64,000 bases of DNA from Desulfomicrobium macestii (lineage in GTDB: Bacteria > Desulfobacterota > Desulfovibrionia > Desulfovibrionales > Desulfomicrobiaceae), in the NCBI RefSeq assembly GCF_014873765.1, contig NZ_JADBGG010000021.1, forward strand, positions 1-64,000, written 5' to 3'. Made by a program: the position numbers and the translations under genes. Positions within the stretch are counted from its first letter, which is position 1. The number at the start of each line of letters is the position of its first letter. The notes under the pieces are model-generated. The model searched no databases. It was not told the origin of the DNA and worked only from the letters and a program-made list of their open reading frames with translations. Below are positions 1-8,768 of this stretch, piece by piece.

Positions 1-190
1 TATTCTTTCCGATAAACGGAAGAACAAAGATGTTCAGAAGAATAGTCAAAGCAGAATATCCTCTAGCCTTCTTGATGCTTGAATTTCGCGCAATGCTCGC
101 AATTCCGAACTGACTGAAAAACGAATCGATTCTGCTCTCACACTCGTTTTTAATGAGTTGCAAATCGATGACATTGTTTGTAGTTTGCAT
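1..190 (-). CDS. IS4-like transposase, N-terminal part (runs off the window)
   Basis: On the minus strand an open frame begins with ATG at 190-188 and stays open for 63 codons to the window edge. An AAGGA ribosome site lies about 7 bases upstream. The peptide begins MQTTNNVIDLQLIKNECESR and then reads FFSQFGIASIARNSS, KKARGYSALTILLN and FVLPFIGKN. This pattern (polar helix, conserved FG, then a hydrophobic segment ending in GKN) resembles the N-terminus of IS4/DDE_Tnp_1 transposases. The catalytic DDE residues would lie outside the window, so whether the gene is intact cannot be judged. A nested inverted repeat at 301-334 (cgacttt/aaagtcg and actaac/gttagt) may mark this element's end, but the partner end is not visible. 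Confidence 0.6.
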   Translation of the reverse strand, partial: MQTTNNVIDLQLIKNECESRIDSFFSQFGIASIARNSSIKKARGYSALTILLNIFVLPFIGKN

Positions 191-380
191 GTGGGAATCC
201 TTGTTTTGTTGTTCAATTGCGTGGTAACAAAAGAACTACTACAGAATGAGGATCCCCTCAATCAAAATATCCAATTATTCTCGATAGATTTATGTTCCGG
301 CGACTTTACTAACAACCCCGAAAGTCGAGTTAGTTATTAAACAAGTTCTGAAGAAAAAAATGCAAAAAAATGATCATATA

Positions 381-1867
381 AATAGTCAGCCCTGAAAAAC
401 AGGACAAAATGTCGAAATTAATTGAAATTTAATCGGAGATAATGTATTTCAAATAACCAGTAATGCAGTGAAAAATGCATTTTTTCTGGTCGAAATCACT
501 CCGAGGTTACCAACGATGCAGCCCAAAAAATCGGACCGTCAGCGCAGCTTCCTCTGCCCAGATCTGATCGATCAACTCGATCCTCGAAACCACCTTCTGG
601 GGTTGGCCAAGGCCATCCCGTGGCAGGTCTTTGAAGACAGTTTTCGTCCGCTTTATGCTACGTCTGGCCGCCCTGCCAAACCCGTCCGGTTGATGGTCGG
701 GCTTCTCATCCTCAAGCAGCTTGAAAACCTCAGCGATGAGCGCGTCGTCGAGATTTGGGTCCAGAACCCCTATTTCCAAGCCTTTTGCGGCCAACAACGG
801 TTCACCTGGAAGCTGCCGTGTGATCCGTCCGAGCTGACCTATTTTCGGCGTCGCATCGGTGAAGACGGTGTGCGCAAGATTTTCGAAGTCTCCGTGACCC
901 TTCATGGCGACAAGGCCAAGGAAGAGGAAGTGGTCGTGGATTCCACCGTGCAGGAAAAAAACATCACCTTTCCCACGGACGCCAAGCTTCTGTCCAAGAT
1001 CGTAACGCGTTGCCGCATCATGGCCAAACAGGAAGACGTCAAACTCCGGCGCAGCTACCAGCGTGAAGTCAAAAAACTGCTGCGTGTCATTCGCTTCAAA
1101 TCAAAGGGCCGCAAACAGGGCGAGGCCCAGCGAGCGATCAAGCGTTTGCGGACTATTGCCGGAGTCCTGATCCGCGAAATGAAGCGGAAGCTTTCCTCGG
1201 AAGCACTTGAGGCCCACCAACAGTCTCTGGACCTCTACGACCGCGTTCAGCGCCAGCAGCGTTCCGATTCCAACAAAATTTACAGCCTCCATGAACCAGG
1301 CGTTTCCTGCATCAGCAAAGGCAAGGCCCACAAGAAATACGAGTTCGGAGCCAAGGCTTCTGTGACCGTGACCAAGACCAGCGGCATCATCGTTGGCGCC
1401 TTGTCCTTCCACGACAATCCTTTCGATGGTCATACCCTCCCTGCGGTGCTGACCCAGGTCGAGAGTATCGTAGGCCAAAGGCCAACCATGGCGATCTGCG
1501 ACCGGGGATATCGCGGCAAGCGTCAAATCGGGCCAACCCGCATCGAAATTCCAGAATCAGGCAAAGGGCCAAAAACGAAACACGAGAAGCGCAAAGCCAG
1601 AGAACGCTTTCGCCGCAGGGCCGCCATCGAACCAATCATCGGTCATTTCAAGAGTGATCACAGGATGATGCGAAACTACCTCAAAGGGCGGATCGGCGAT
1701 TCCGTGAACCTGTTCATGGCCTGCACTGCATTCAATTTCCGGAAGTTCATCCGGTTGTTGTATTTTTTGTGCCCCAAATTTTTGTGGCACATTTTTCGAC
1801 CCAATGTTCGGCCGGTACGGGCTTGCGCCTGAAAGGCCGTTTTTAGAGTTTTTCAGGGCTGACTAAT
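381..1867 (+). mobile_element. Complete IS5-type insertion sequence
   Basis: Perfect 17-bp terminal inverted repeats, agtcagccctgaaaaac at 384-400 and its reverse complement at 1848-1864, bracket one transposase gene. The flanking trinucleotide AAT occurs at 381-383 and again at 1865-1867, a plausible 3-bp target duplication. The element proper is about 1.48 kb. Its GC-rich codon use contrasts with the AT-rich DNA on both sides. Intact ends, matching flanks and an intact frame suggest a fairly recent insertion. Family assignment rests on the transposase. Confidence 0.85.
516..1832 (+). CDS. IS5-family DDE transposase
   Basis: A 438-residue transposase that would cut and join the ends of the surrounding insertion sequence. 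The N-terminal part (roughly residues 20-120, with a YFRRRIGEDG motif) matches the DUF772-type domain of IS5-like enzymes. The catalytic triad is visible: D142 in VVVDSTVQ, D329 in AICDRGYRG and E372 in RAAIEPIIGHFKSDHRM. A basic, helical insert of about 180 residues lies between the two aspartates. The frame could open earlier, at 468, but the ATG at 516 starts the family-like sequence MQPKKSDRQ and is preferred. The C-terminal tail after residue 420 is hydrophobic and basic. No frameshift is seen, so the enzyme may be active. Confidence 0.9.
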   Translation: MQPKKSDRQRSFLCPDLIDQLDPRNHLLGLAKAIPWQVFEDSFRPLYATSGRPAKPVRLMVGLLILKQLENLSDERVVEIWVQNPYFQAFCGQQRFTWKLPCDPSELTYFRRRIGEDGVRKIFEVSVTLHGDKAKEEEVVVDSTVQEKNITFPTDAKLLSKIVTRCRIMAKQEDVKLRRSYQREVKKLLRVIRFKSKGRKQGEAQRAIKRLRTIAGVLIREMKRKLSSEALEAHQQSLDLYDRVQRQQRSDSNKIYSLHEPGVSCISKGKAHKKYEFGAKASVTVTKTSGIIVGALSFHDNPFDGHTLPAVLTQVESIVGQRPTMAICDRGYRGKRQIGPTRIEIPESGKGPKTKHEKRKARERFRRRAAIEPIIGHFKSDHRMMRNYLKGRIGDSVNLFMACTAFNFRKFIRLLYFLCPKFLWHIFRPNVRPVRACA

Positions 1868-2041
1868 TAGTTGCTGCAAAAGACACCTTGAACTTTCTGT
1901 AACCATCATTGTAGACACAATTTTAATTTTTCAACTAGCACTCAAAACATTATATATGCCATGCTAAATAAAAATTAAAAAAAATATTATTACATTTTGA
2001 CACCACTTATAAATAAAAATAATACAAATAGTGAAAAACAA

Positions 2042-3571
2042 ATGAAAAAATACAGTAAAAACATAGACATAGAATACCTTGTTAATAACAACTTATGGAG
2101 CACAGATATACCATTAAAACTGCATTTAGGGTGTGGGAAAAAAATATTTAAAGGATATGTCAACATTGATTACCCTTCAGAAAAACATAATATTGTTAAT
2201 GTAAAGCCTGACATTGAAATTGATATTTTAAAATTAAATTTCGGTGCAAACCAAATAGACGAAATCCGTCTTCATCATGTATTCGAACATTTTAACAGGG
2301 TAACGGCACTAGGATTATTGATTCGATGGACTGAATGGCTAAAGGATGGAGGAAAACTCATCATCGAAACTCCAGATCTTATTGGGTGCGCACAAACCCT
2401 AGTAAGCGACGCGCCTTATAAGATTAAGGCTGCGATATCCCGACATCTGGCAGGAGACCAAACGGCAGAATGGGGATACCATATTGATCATTGGTTCGCA
2501 GACAGATTTTACAAGACCCTTACACTTTTCGGCTATGAAAACGTTCAAATTAAACAAGACAAATGGGATCACCCGCCGTATCTTTCAAATGTAATAGTTG
2601 TAGCAAGGAAAAAAAACATAATACCTCGAAACCTTCTCGTCGAAGCAGCTAATATGCTTTTAAAGGACTCACTTGTTTCGCATACAGAAATAAAATCTTT
2701 TAAAATATGGACAAATCAACTTAATTCTTTTTTAGATGACGACAAACATGATTCAAAAAATGATTATATAGCAAATAAGTTTACGATACAATCTATAACT
2801 GAAGCACTTAAAAATGAATGTGGAAAAATACGCTATCAAGAATTATTTGAAATGCTGCACGAATTCTCGCTAGCAGGAATGAACATTGGATGCAGTTGCG
2901 AATCTTATACAAATGGAGAATATTATATATTAAAATATATTAGCGATAAATATATTGAAAAACCAATAGTATTTGATGTCGGAGCAAATACAGGAGAGTA
3001 TACGATCAACGCAAACAAAGCATTTAAAAATAAAGCTACAATTTATGCTTTTGAACCGTCGAGAACAGCATATTCAATTCTATATAATAAATTTAGCGAC
3101 AATCATGACATTTTAACTTACAATATCGGCTTCGGCGAAAAATGCGAAAATAAAACATTATACTCAACAAAAAATAATTCACGCCTATCTAGTTTATATA
3201 AAAGAAACCTTGAACATGCAAAAATTACGATGGACACTGCTGAAAATATTACTATTGATACAATAGACGAGTTTTGCACAAAAAATAAAATAGGAAAAAT
3301 CACTTTGCTTAAATTAGACGTAGAAGGCCATGAACTTTTTGTCCTTCGTGGCGCAAAAAAAATGATCGAATCCAATAAAATTGATTACATCCAATTTGAA
3401 TTTGGCGGGTGCAACATTGACTCACAAACTTTTTTTAAAGATATATTTTTATTGTTATCAGAAAAATACAAAATATTTAGAGTTCTTAAAGATGGATTAA
3501 GAGAAATTGAAAAATATAAAGAATGCCATGAAATATTCATTTACTCTAATTTTCTTGCCATCGCTAAATAG
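2042..3571 (+). CDS. Two-domain methyltransferase: class I N-terminal domain plus FkbM-type C-terminal domain
   Basis: This 509-residue protein carries two SAM-dependent methyltransferase modules. The first has motif I LHLGCGKK at residues 27-34, an acidic ID pair at 42-43, and a predicted-methyltransferase pattern HHVFEHF. The second, from about residue 290, is FkbM-like, with FDVGANTGEY at 311-320, an acidic FEPS end of strand 2, and KLDVEGHE near 424-431. FkbM enzymes O-methylate sugars or other hydroxyls; the substrate here is unknown. A TTG at 1997 could extend the frame by 15 residues, but ATG 2042 is preferred; neither has a strong ribosome site. The gene is AT-rich, unlike the rest of the window, and heads a run of glycosyltransferases, so a role in decorating surface glycan is inferred. 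Confidence 0.8.
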   Translation: MKKYSKNIDIEYLVNNNLWSTDIPLKLHLGCGKKIFKGYVNIDYPSEKHNIVNVKPDIEIDILKLNFGANQIDEIRLHHVFEHFNRVTALGLLIRWTEWLKDGGKLIIETPDLIGCAQTLVSDAPYKIKAAISRHLAGDQTAEWGYHIDHWFADRFYKTLTLFGYENVQIKQDKWDHPPYLSNVIVVARKKNIIPRNLLVEAANMLLKDSLVSHTEIKSFKIWTNQLNSFLDDDKHDSKNDYIANKFTIQSITEALKNECGKIRYQELFEMLHEFSLAGMNIGCSCESYTNGEYYILKYISDKYIEKPIVFDVGANTGEYTINANKAFKNKATIYAFEPSRTAYSILYNKFSDNHDILTYNIGFGEKCENKTLYSTKNNSRLSSLYKRNLEHAKITMDTAENITIDTIDEFCTKNKIGKITLLKLDVEGHELFVLRGAKKMIESNKIDYIQFEFGGCNIDSQTFFKDIFLLLSEKYKIFRVLKDGLREIEKYKECHEIFIYSNFLAIAK

Positions 3572-3594
3572 ATTCAAACTTCATTAAATTTTAA

Positions 3595-5442
3595 ATGCGG
3601 AAGCATATTAAATTGAAAAAGACAAAATTAATATCTGCAATAATATTCAGCAAAGATAGAGCACTTCAACTCGAGCTGTGTCTTCGAACACTACTTAATA
3701 ACTGCATAGACTTCAACATAGCCAAAATACATGTTATTTACACATATAGCAATGATACAAACGCAAAACATTACGAATTACTCAAACAAGAATACAAAAA
3801 AATTCATTTTTGCAAAGAAACAAACTTTCATATAGACTTAATAAACTGCATCGGAGATGCGAAATTTATACTATTCATTGTCGATGACAACATTTTTATA
3901 AACAAATTTTCTATCACAACGACAACAGACATACTGAAAAATAATCACAACGCTATTGGATTTTCATTAAGACTTGGAAAAAATATAAAATATCACTACC
4001 CTTCAAACAGCGATCAAGTACAGCCAAAATTTACAAAAAAGGAAGAAAATATTTATTTTGCAAATTGGACACTGAACACTAAATATTTTGGATATCCTTT
4101 AGAAGTTTCTAGCTCTATATATAAATCAGACTTGATACTGCCGATTATTCTCTCTGACAAAACAATAAAAAACCCAAACTCTCTGGAGTCACAACTTCAT
4201 TTTTTTCGAAACAATTTCTTGAATTATCCTTTGTTATTTTTTTATGGACAGTCTGTTGCGTTCTGCAACCCACTTAATATTGTCCAGACAGAATATTTGA
4301 ACCGGCATTCCGGCGGATTACAAAATAGCGCTAAATATTTCGCAAATTGTTTTGAAAAAGGCGAACGACTTTTCCCGAATGGGCTAAATGATTTTATACC
4401 CGATTCGTGCCACCAAGAAGTAAAAGTTCAAACAAATAATGAATATTTTTACGAACCTTTTATTTCTATATGCATTCCAACATATAACAGAGACAAATAT
4501 ATTAAAGAATCAATAGAAAGCGCTCTTGCACAAAATTACGACAAATTCGAGATTGTTATCGTTGACGACGGCTCCACTGACAATACAGAAAATATCGTCA
4601 GATCCATTAAATCTGACAAAATTAGATACGTAAAAAAAGAGCATTCAAATGCACCAGATACGCGTAACATATGCATTCAAGAGGCCGAAGGCGAATTCAT
4701 CCTCTGGCTGGACAGTGATGACCATCTTGCCATCGACTTGTTAACACGATTTCAAGAACTGTTAGCCGATTTCCCCGACATTGATGTCTGCTACGGAGAT
4801 GTCCTGCCGTTTGGTAACACAGGAACCTTTGCCAACAAAACCATCCGTTACGCCGACTATTATAAAAAAAACAACGAACTGCTTGCCGAACTGGTCACCG
4901 GCAACAAAATCCCAAACCCGGGCACCTTTATCAGAAAGGATCTTTTCAATCGTGTGGGCGTGTACGACATTCAGTTCAAGCGAGCTCATGACTATGAGTT
5001 CTGGATTCGCTCGGCTCCGGTGGCCAAATTCAAACACATCGAGGGGATTTCGGTTCGATGGCGGTGGCACGAAAGCAACATGTCTGCAAGCAACAAAATA
5101 CTGGACACATCTTACGAATCTTCAATTCTAAAAAAACTGGTCCAGCAACATCCTATTGAAATACTCTTTCCTCTTTATGATTGGAATAATCAAAAATTTT
5201 CTTCATTTCTTGCTCATGGAGAAATTGCAATGATGTTTTTGAAGTGGAAAAATATATTTCAGTACACATTGCACTTAAAAAAAGCTATAAAATCAATATA
5301 TTTTAAAATTAAATTTCCAGACGATCATTCTTTACAACTTAAAATATTATCTAAATGTTACATTGAAATTTTTAATCAGACCAAAAATGTTTACTTTCAA
5401 GAGATGGCACGTATAGCGCTGAATGTGTCTAAAATAATTTAA
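3595..5442 (+). CDS. Glycosyltransferase family 2 with a second, divergent GT-A-like N-terminal domain
   Basis: The 615-residue protein ends in a clear GT2 domain: ISICIPTYNRDKYIKESIES begins near residue 290, VIVDDGSTDN follows, the DxD-type metal site is WLDSDDH near 370, and the acceptor-side HDYEFWIR lies near 463. The first 285 residues (ISAIIFSKDRALQLELCLRT, VDDNIF) look like a diverged GT-A fold whose catalytic competence is unclear. It should transfer a sugar from a nucleotide donor onto a growing glycan at the cytoplasmic membrane face. Composition is uneven: roughly 4680-5090, encoding the GT2 core, is distinctly GC-richer than the AT-rich flanks of the same gene, which suggests recombination. 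Start ATG 3595 follows the previous gene by 23 bp. Confidence 0.85.
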   Translation: MRKHIKLKKTKLISAIIFSKDRALQLELCLRTLLNNCIDFNIAKIHVIYTYSNDTNAKHYELLKQEYKKIHFCKETNFHIDLINCIGDAKFILFIVDDNIFINKFSITTTTDILKNNHNAIGFSLRLGKNIKYHYPSNSDQVQPKFTKKEENIYFANWTLNTKYFGYPLEVSSSIYKSDLILPIILSDKTIKNPNSLESQLHFFRNNFLNYPLLFFYGQSVAFCNPLNIVQTEYLNRHSGGLQNSAKYFANCFEKGERLFPNGLNDFIPDSCHQEVKVQTNNEYFYEPFISICIPTYNRDKYIKESIESALAQNYDKFEIVIVDDGSTDNTENIVRSIKSDKIRYVKKEHSNAPDTRNICIQEAEGEFILWLDSDDHLAIDLLTRFQELLADFPDIDVCYGDVLPFGNTGTFANKTIRYADYYKKNNELLAELVTGNKIPNPGTFIRKDLFNRVGVYDIQFKRAHDYEFWIRSAPVAKFKHIEGISVRWRWHESNMSASNKILDTSYESSILKKLVQQHPIEILFPLYDWNNQKFSSFLAHGEIAMMFLKWKNIFQYTLHLKKAIKSIYFKIKFPDDHSLQLKILSKCYIEIFNQTKNVYFQEMARIALNVSKII

Positions 5443-5627
5443 AGTAAAATTTTTTCATTGTTATAAAATTTTACTTATTTATTATGAAGATAATGCGACC
5501 ATCTCTAGATACGATATTCCGATATCTCCTCTCGAACCTCGTATCATGATTATTGAAAAGCTCTTGGATCAGCGACTAAGAGTCACCAGTACACAAATAT
5601 TATGGCTTACGCATAATTTGACAACCG

Positions 5628-6344
5628 ATGACAAATCCCGGCCAGCGCAGAATTGGAAACCACCGCACGGAGAACAAACATCAACCTCATGGATACACGA
5701 ACTTGAAATACGAACATGAGTATGGATACTGGCTGAACCGCTTCAGACAGGAAAATGAAAACTTGAGCAATTCACACTTTGCTAGTCGTATGCTGCTTAT
5801 GGCCGAAGAAGAAAATGATGAATTTCTTTGCGGAAAAATAGTCGCAGACTTCGGCTGCGGACCCAGAGGCAGCCTCTCCTGGACAAACGCTCCGTTACTA
5901 CGCATCGGCATTGACGTACTTATACCTGATTATCTGACATCTTTCGGAAAGTGTATGCGTGAACACGGCATGACATACATCACCTGCACCGAAAAAATTA
6001 TTCCAATCCAATCCTCGATAGTCGATGTCATGTTTACAATTAACGCACTGGACCATGTGGACGACTTTGAGCGCATGACCCACGAAATACTCCGCGTCCT
6101 CAAACCGGGAGGACTTTTCATTGGCAGCCTGAATCTCAATCAACCCGCAACTCCTTGCGAACCTCAAACCCTCACGGATATCAGCGTAAGAAAAAACCTG
6201 TTGAAATTTCTAAACTTATCCTCATATCGCTTAGCAAAAATCCACCCAAAGACACCTTATAAATTCATGATTGAAGACAAGCTATCAGACTCTTATGATA
6301 ACGACGAGCAATACATTTTATGGGTTAAAGGAACAAAAAAGTAA
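5628..6344 (+). CDS. Class I SAM-dependent methyltransferase
   Basis: A 238-residue protein with a Methyltransf_11-like core. Motif I is VADFGCGPRG near residue 70. IGIDVLIPDY supplies the acidic residue after strand 2. INALDHVDDFERM and VLKPGGLFIGSLNL form the later motifs. It probably methylates a sugar or small molecule; the substrate cannot be read from the sequence. It lies 185 bp after a glycosyltransferase and 5 bp before another, so it likely belongs to the same glycan operon. Its composition is intermediate between the AT-rich neighbours and the GC-rich genome. Confidence 0.85.
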   Translation: MTNPGQRRIGNHRTENKHQPHGYTNLKYEHEYGYWLNRFRQENENLSNSHFASRMLLMAEEENDEFLCGKIVADFGCGPRGSLSWTNAPLLRIGIDVLIPDYLTSFGKCMREHGMTYITCTEKIIPIQSSIVDVMFTINALDHVDDFERMTHEILRVLKPGGLFIGSLNLNQPATPCEPQTLTDISVRKNLLKFLNLSSYRLAKIHPKTPYKFMIEDKLSDSYDNDEQYILWVKGTKK

Positions 6345-6349
6345 ACAAT

Positions 6350-7615
6350 ATGTGCGATACAAACGATAAAGCAAAAAAAAATATACTTTATGTAATACAT
6401 GGCTACCCACCTCGCAACCATGCAGGAACAGAAAACTATTCTTATTCATTAGCGAAAGAAGTTTCAAAAAAAAAATTTAACGTTGCTTCTTTTTACCCCA
6501 TCATATATAATAATCTAGCAAAATCTGAGCTAAATATAAAAAAAATTAACAACCACACCGCATTTGAAGTTAAAACAAAACCTTCAAATCACATCAATAA
6601 TCTATTTAACATTGAAATAGAAAATATATTTTTACAAGTAATTAAAGCATTTAACCCTGATATAATTCACTTTCAACACACACATACAGTACTTCCATTC
6701 TCTCTTTTAACATTATCTATTTCTTTGAAAATTCCTACGTTAATTACATTGCACGACTTTTGGTACATATGCCCTAGAACTTATATGCTTAATAACGACG
6801 GAACGCTTTGCACCGGTCCAACAACTCCAGAAAAATGCACAAAATGTTTTTTAAAAAATGAATACTTGAGAGAAATTAATAACAAAAATATATTTTATTA
6901 CTTAGTAGATCTTTTTACAAAAAGATTAGAGCTGTCTCGTTTAATATTTTTAAATGCAAACCTAGCGACAGCTCCATCCAAATATTTATTAGATAAATAT
7001 AAAGAATACCTCACATTCGATAAAAGCGCACGCCTTCCACTTGGTCTTGACGTAACGATACAACATTTTGAAAAAAAAATTAATAGGCCGATAAGGTTTG
7101 GCTTCCTAGGCAATATTACTTTATTAAAAAATGTACACGGACTAATAGACTCTTTTTTGCGAACATCAGGAGAAGCCTTTCTTCATATTTATGGAAAAGT
7201 ACACGATAATTACATTCTAGAAACTCTAAAAAATATATCTTTAACAGATTCTCGAATCATATTTCATGGATGTTACTCGCCCAGCGATTTGCCTAAAATA
7301 TTTTCTCAAATCGATATTGGAGTTGTTCCTTCTTTCTTTGAAAATTACCCTCTTGTCGTTCGAGAATTTTTGAGCGTCAAGATACCTGTTATTGCATCAC
7401 GCGTTGGCGGCATTCCAGAAATTATAGAACACAATAAAAACGGTCTTCTTTTTGATCCGTTGTCAAAAGACGATCTATTCAATATTTTACAAGACATTAT
7501 TGATAACCCTGATCTAATTTCTAAACTTTCCTCTCAAATCAGCAACATAAAAACTATAGACCAAGATGCATCTGTTTGGTCTGAAATTTACAAATCTCTT
7601 GCGTTTAAGCCTTAA
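6350..7615 (+). CDS. Glycosyltransferase family 4
   Basis: This 421-residue protein has a GT-B fold of the GT4 type. The N-terminal half holds YVIHGYPPRNHAGTENYSYS, the usual glycine-rich acceptor loop, and THHD-like LITLHDFWYICPR. A cluster of cysteines follows (CTGPTTPEKCTKCF), as in several GT4 enzymes. The C-terminal nucleotide-sugar half has FGFLGNITLLKNVHGL and the E-x7-E region GVVPSFFENYPLVVREFLS followed by VGGIPEIIEHNKNG. It should extend a surface polysaccharide or a protein-linked glycan. The gene is strongly AT-rich, with many AAA, ATA and TTA codons, which points to acquisition by transfer. Confidence 0.88.
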   Translation: MCDTNDKAKKNILYVIHGYPPRNHAGTENYSYSLAKEVSKKKFNVASFYPIIYNNLAKSELNIKKINNHTAFEVKTKPSNHINNLFNIEIENIFLQVIKAFNPDIIHFQHTHTVLPFSLLTLSISLKIPTLITLHDFWYICPRTYMLNNDGTLCTGPTTPEKCTKCFLKNEYLREINNKNIFYYLVDLFTKRLELSRLIFLNANLATAPSKYLLDKYKEYLTFDKSARLPLGLDVTIQHFEKKINRPIRFGFLGNITLLKNVHGLIDSFLRTSGEAFLHIYGKVHDNYILETLKNISLTDSRIIFHGCYSPSDLPKIFSQIDIGVVPSFFENYPLVVREFLSVKIPVIASRVGGIPEIIEHNKNGLLFDPLSKDDLFNILQDIIDNPDLISKLSSQISNIKTIDQDASVWSEIYKSLAFKP

Positions 7616-7643
7616 AAATGAACTAACATAAATTTTACAACTC

Positions 7644-8768
7644 ATGAGCACATCAATAATAATACCCACACTTAACAATGCGAGCCTCATCTATTCTTGT
7701 ATAAAATCAATACTTAAAGTTAACACCATTGCTGACACTGACATTATAGTTATAGACAACGCATCAACCGACGAAACAAAATTTCTTCTCCAAAATTTCA
7801 CTAACTCAATCAAGCTAATCACAAATAATGCAAACCTCGGATTTTCAAAAGCATGTAATCAAGGGGCAAAGTCATCACGCGCTGATTTTTTAATTTTCCT
7901 CAACAATGACACAGAAGTTACAAGAGGATGGCTTGAAGGGCTTCTGCGCTGCTTGCATAGTAATTTTCCAAATAGTAATTTTCCAAATAGTAATTTTCCA
8001 ACTGGTATCGTCGGTTGCAAACTTCTTTATCCTGACAGTACCGTTCAACATGCAGGAGTAGCTTTTAGCTCCATAAAAGTTCACCATATTTACAGAAACT
8101 TCGCCCCCTCTCATCCTGCTGTCAATAAACAACGTGAGTTCCAGGCTGTCACCGCTGCTTGCATGCTGGTTCCGCGAAAACTCTTTCTTTCCCTCGGAGG
8201 ATTCGACGAATCCTTCATCAACGGATTCGAAGATCTCGATTTCTGTTTCCGAGCTAGAAGCAAGGGATACAAGGTGATGTACACACCTGAAAGCGTCGTC
8301 ATCCACCACGAAAGCAAAACTCCCGGCCGCCACGATCACCATGCGCATAATGCCCGCCTTTTCGCCTCTCGTTGGTTGTCCAATGTTGATCACGATCTGG
8401 ACAAAATCTATGCAGAAGACGGATTGCGGCGACATCTTGAGTACGAAGAAAAACTGGGCGGGAAATGGCTCGAAGATTCGAATCCAAACCACTTCTGGAA
8501 CCAGGCCAGATCCTTGGTAATTTCTGGCGAATATGTTGAGGCCGAAAAATTTTTTGGCCAGGCATTGTCCTTCAATCCATACGACGTCCGCAGGCTCTCC
8601 ATCGCTGAAGAGCTTTCCGACCTGTACATGAAGTGGGGTCGAGTATCGGACGCGGAGCAATGCCTTGACGCCGTCATCCAGGTAACGCCCTCGAAGCGCC
8701 TTCTCCAGAAAAAAGCTCGGATCGCAATGATGGCAACTCACCTTCCTTCGGATTTATCCCAAAAATGA
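7644..8768 (+). CDS. Glycosyltransferase family 2 with C-terminal TPR-like repeats
   Basis: The 374-residue protein begins with a rhamnosyltransferase-like GT2 domain: SIIIPTLNNASLIYSCIKSI, VIDNASTDET, NLGFSKACNQG and the DxD-type FLNNDTEV near residue 90. GGFDESFINGFEDLDFCFRA is the catalytic-base region. Residues about 285-350 form helical TPR-like pairs (SGEYVEAEKFFGQALSFNP, WGRVSDAEQCLDAVI), which may hold a partner. An in-frame 15-bp tandem repeat gives the peptide SNFPNSNFPNSNFP just before the conserved GIVGCKLLYPD strand. The first 450 bases are AT-rich; from about 8120 onward the gene is GC-rich, so it looks chimeric. Its stop overlaps the next start by 4 bp. Confidence 0.87.
   Translation: MSTSIIIPTLNNASLIYSCIKSILKVNTIADTDIIVIDNASTDETKFLLQNFTNSIKLITNNANLGFSKACNQGAKSSRADFLIFLNNDTEVTRGWLEGLLRCLHSNFPNSNFPNSNFPTGIVGCKLLYPDSTVQHAGVAFSSIKVHHIYRNFAPSHPAVNKQREFQAVTAACMLVPRKLFLSLGGFDESFINGFEDLDFCFRARSKGYKVMYTPESVVIHHESKTPGRHDHHAHNARLFASRWLSNVDHDLDKIYAEDGLRRHLEYEEKLGGKWLEDSNPNHFWNQARSLVISGEYVEAEKFFGQALSFNPYDVRRLSIAEELSDLYMKWGRVSDAEQCLDAVIQVTPSKRLLQKKARIAMMATHLPSDLSQK
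7957..8001 (+). repeat. Three perfect copies of a 15-bp in-frame tandem repeat
   Basis: The unit atagtaattttccaa occurs three times without a mismatch and encodes NSNFP units inside the glycosyltransferase at 7644-8768. Because the unit is a multiple of three, changes in copy number alter loop length, not reading frame. Confidence 0.95.

Noticed and set aside
1997-2041. A TTG start 45 bases upstream for the double methyltransferase
   Set aside because: The added peptide is asparagine-rich with no ribosome site; ATG 2042 is simpler, though not certain.
7957-8001. A short tandem repeat that could suggest a CRISPR or VNTR array
   Set aside because: There are no spacers between the units, and they are in frame within a gene.
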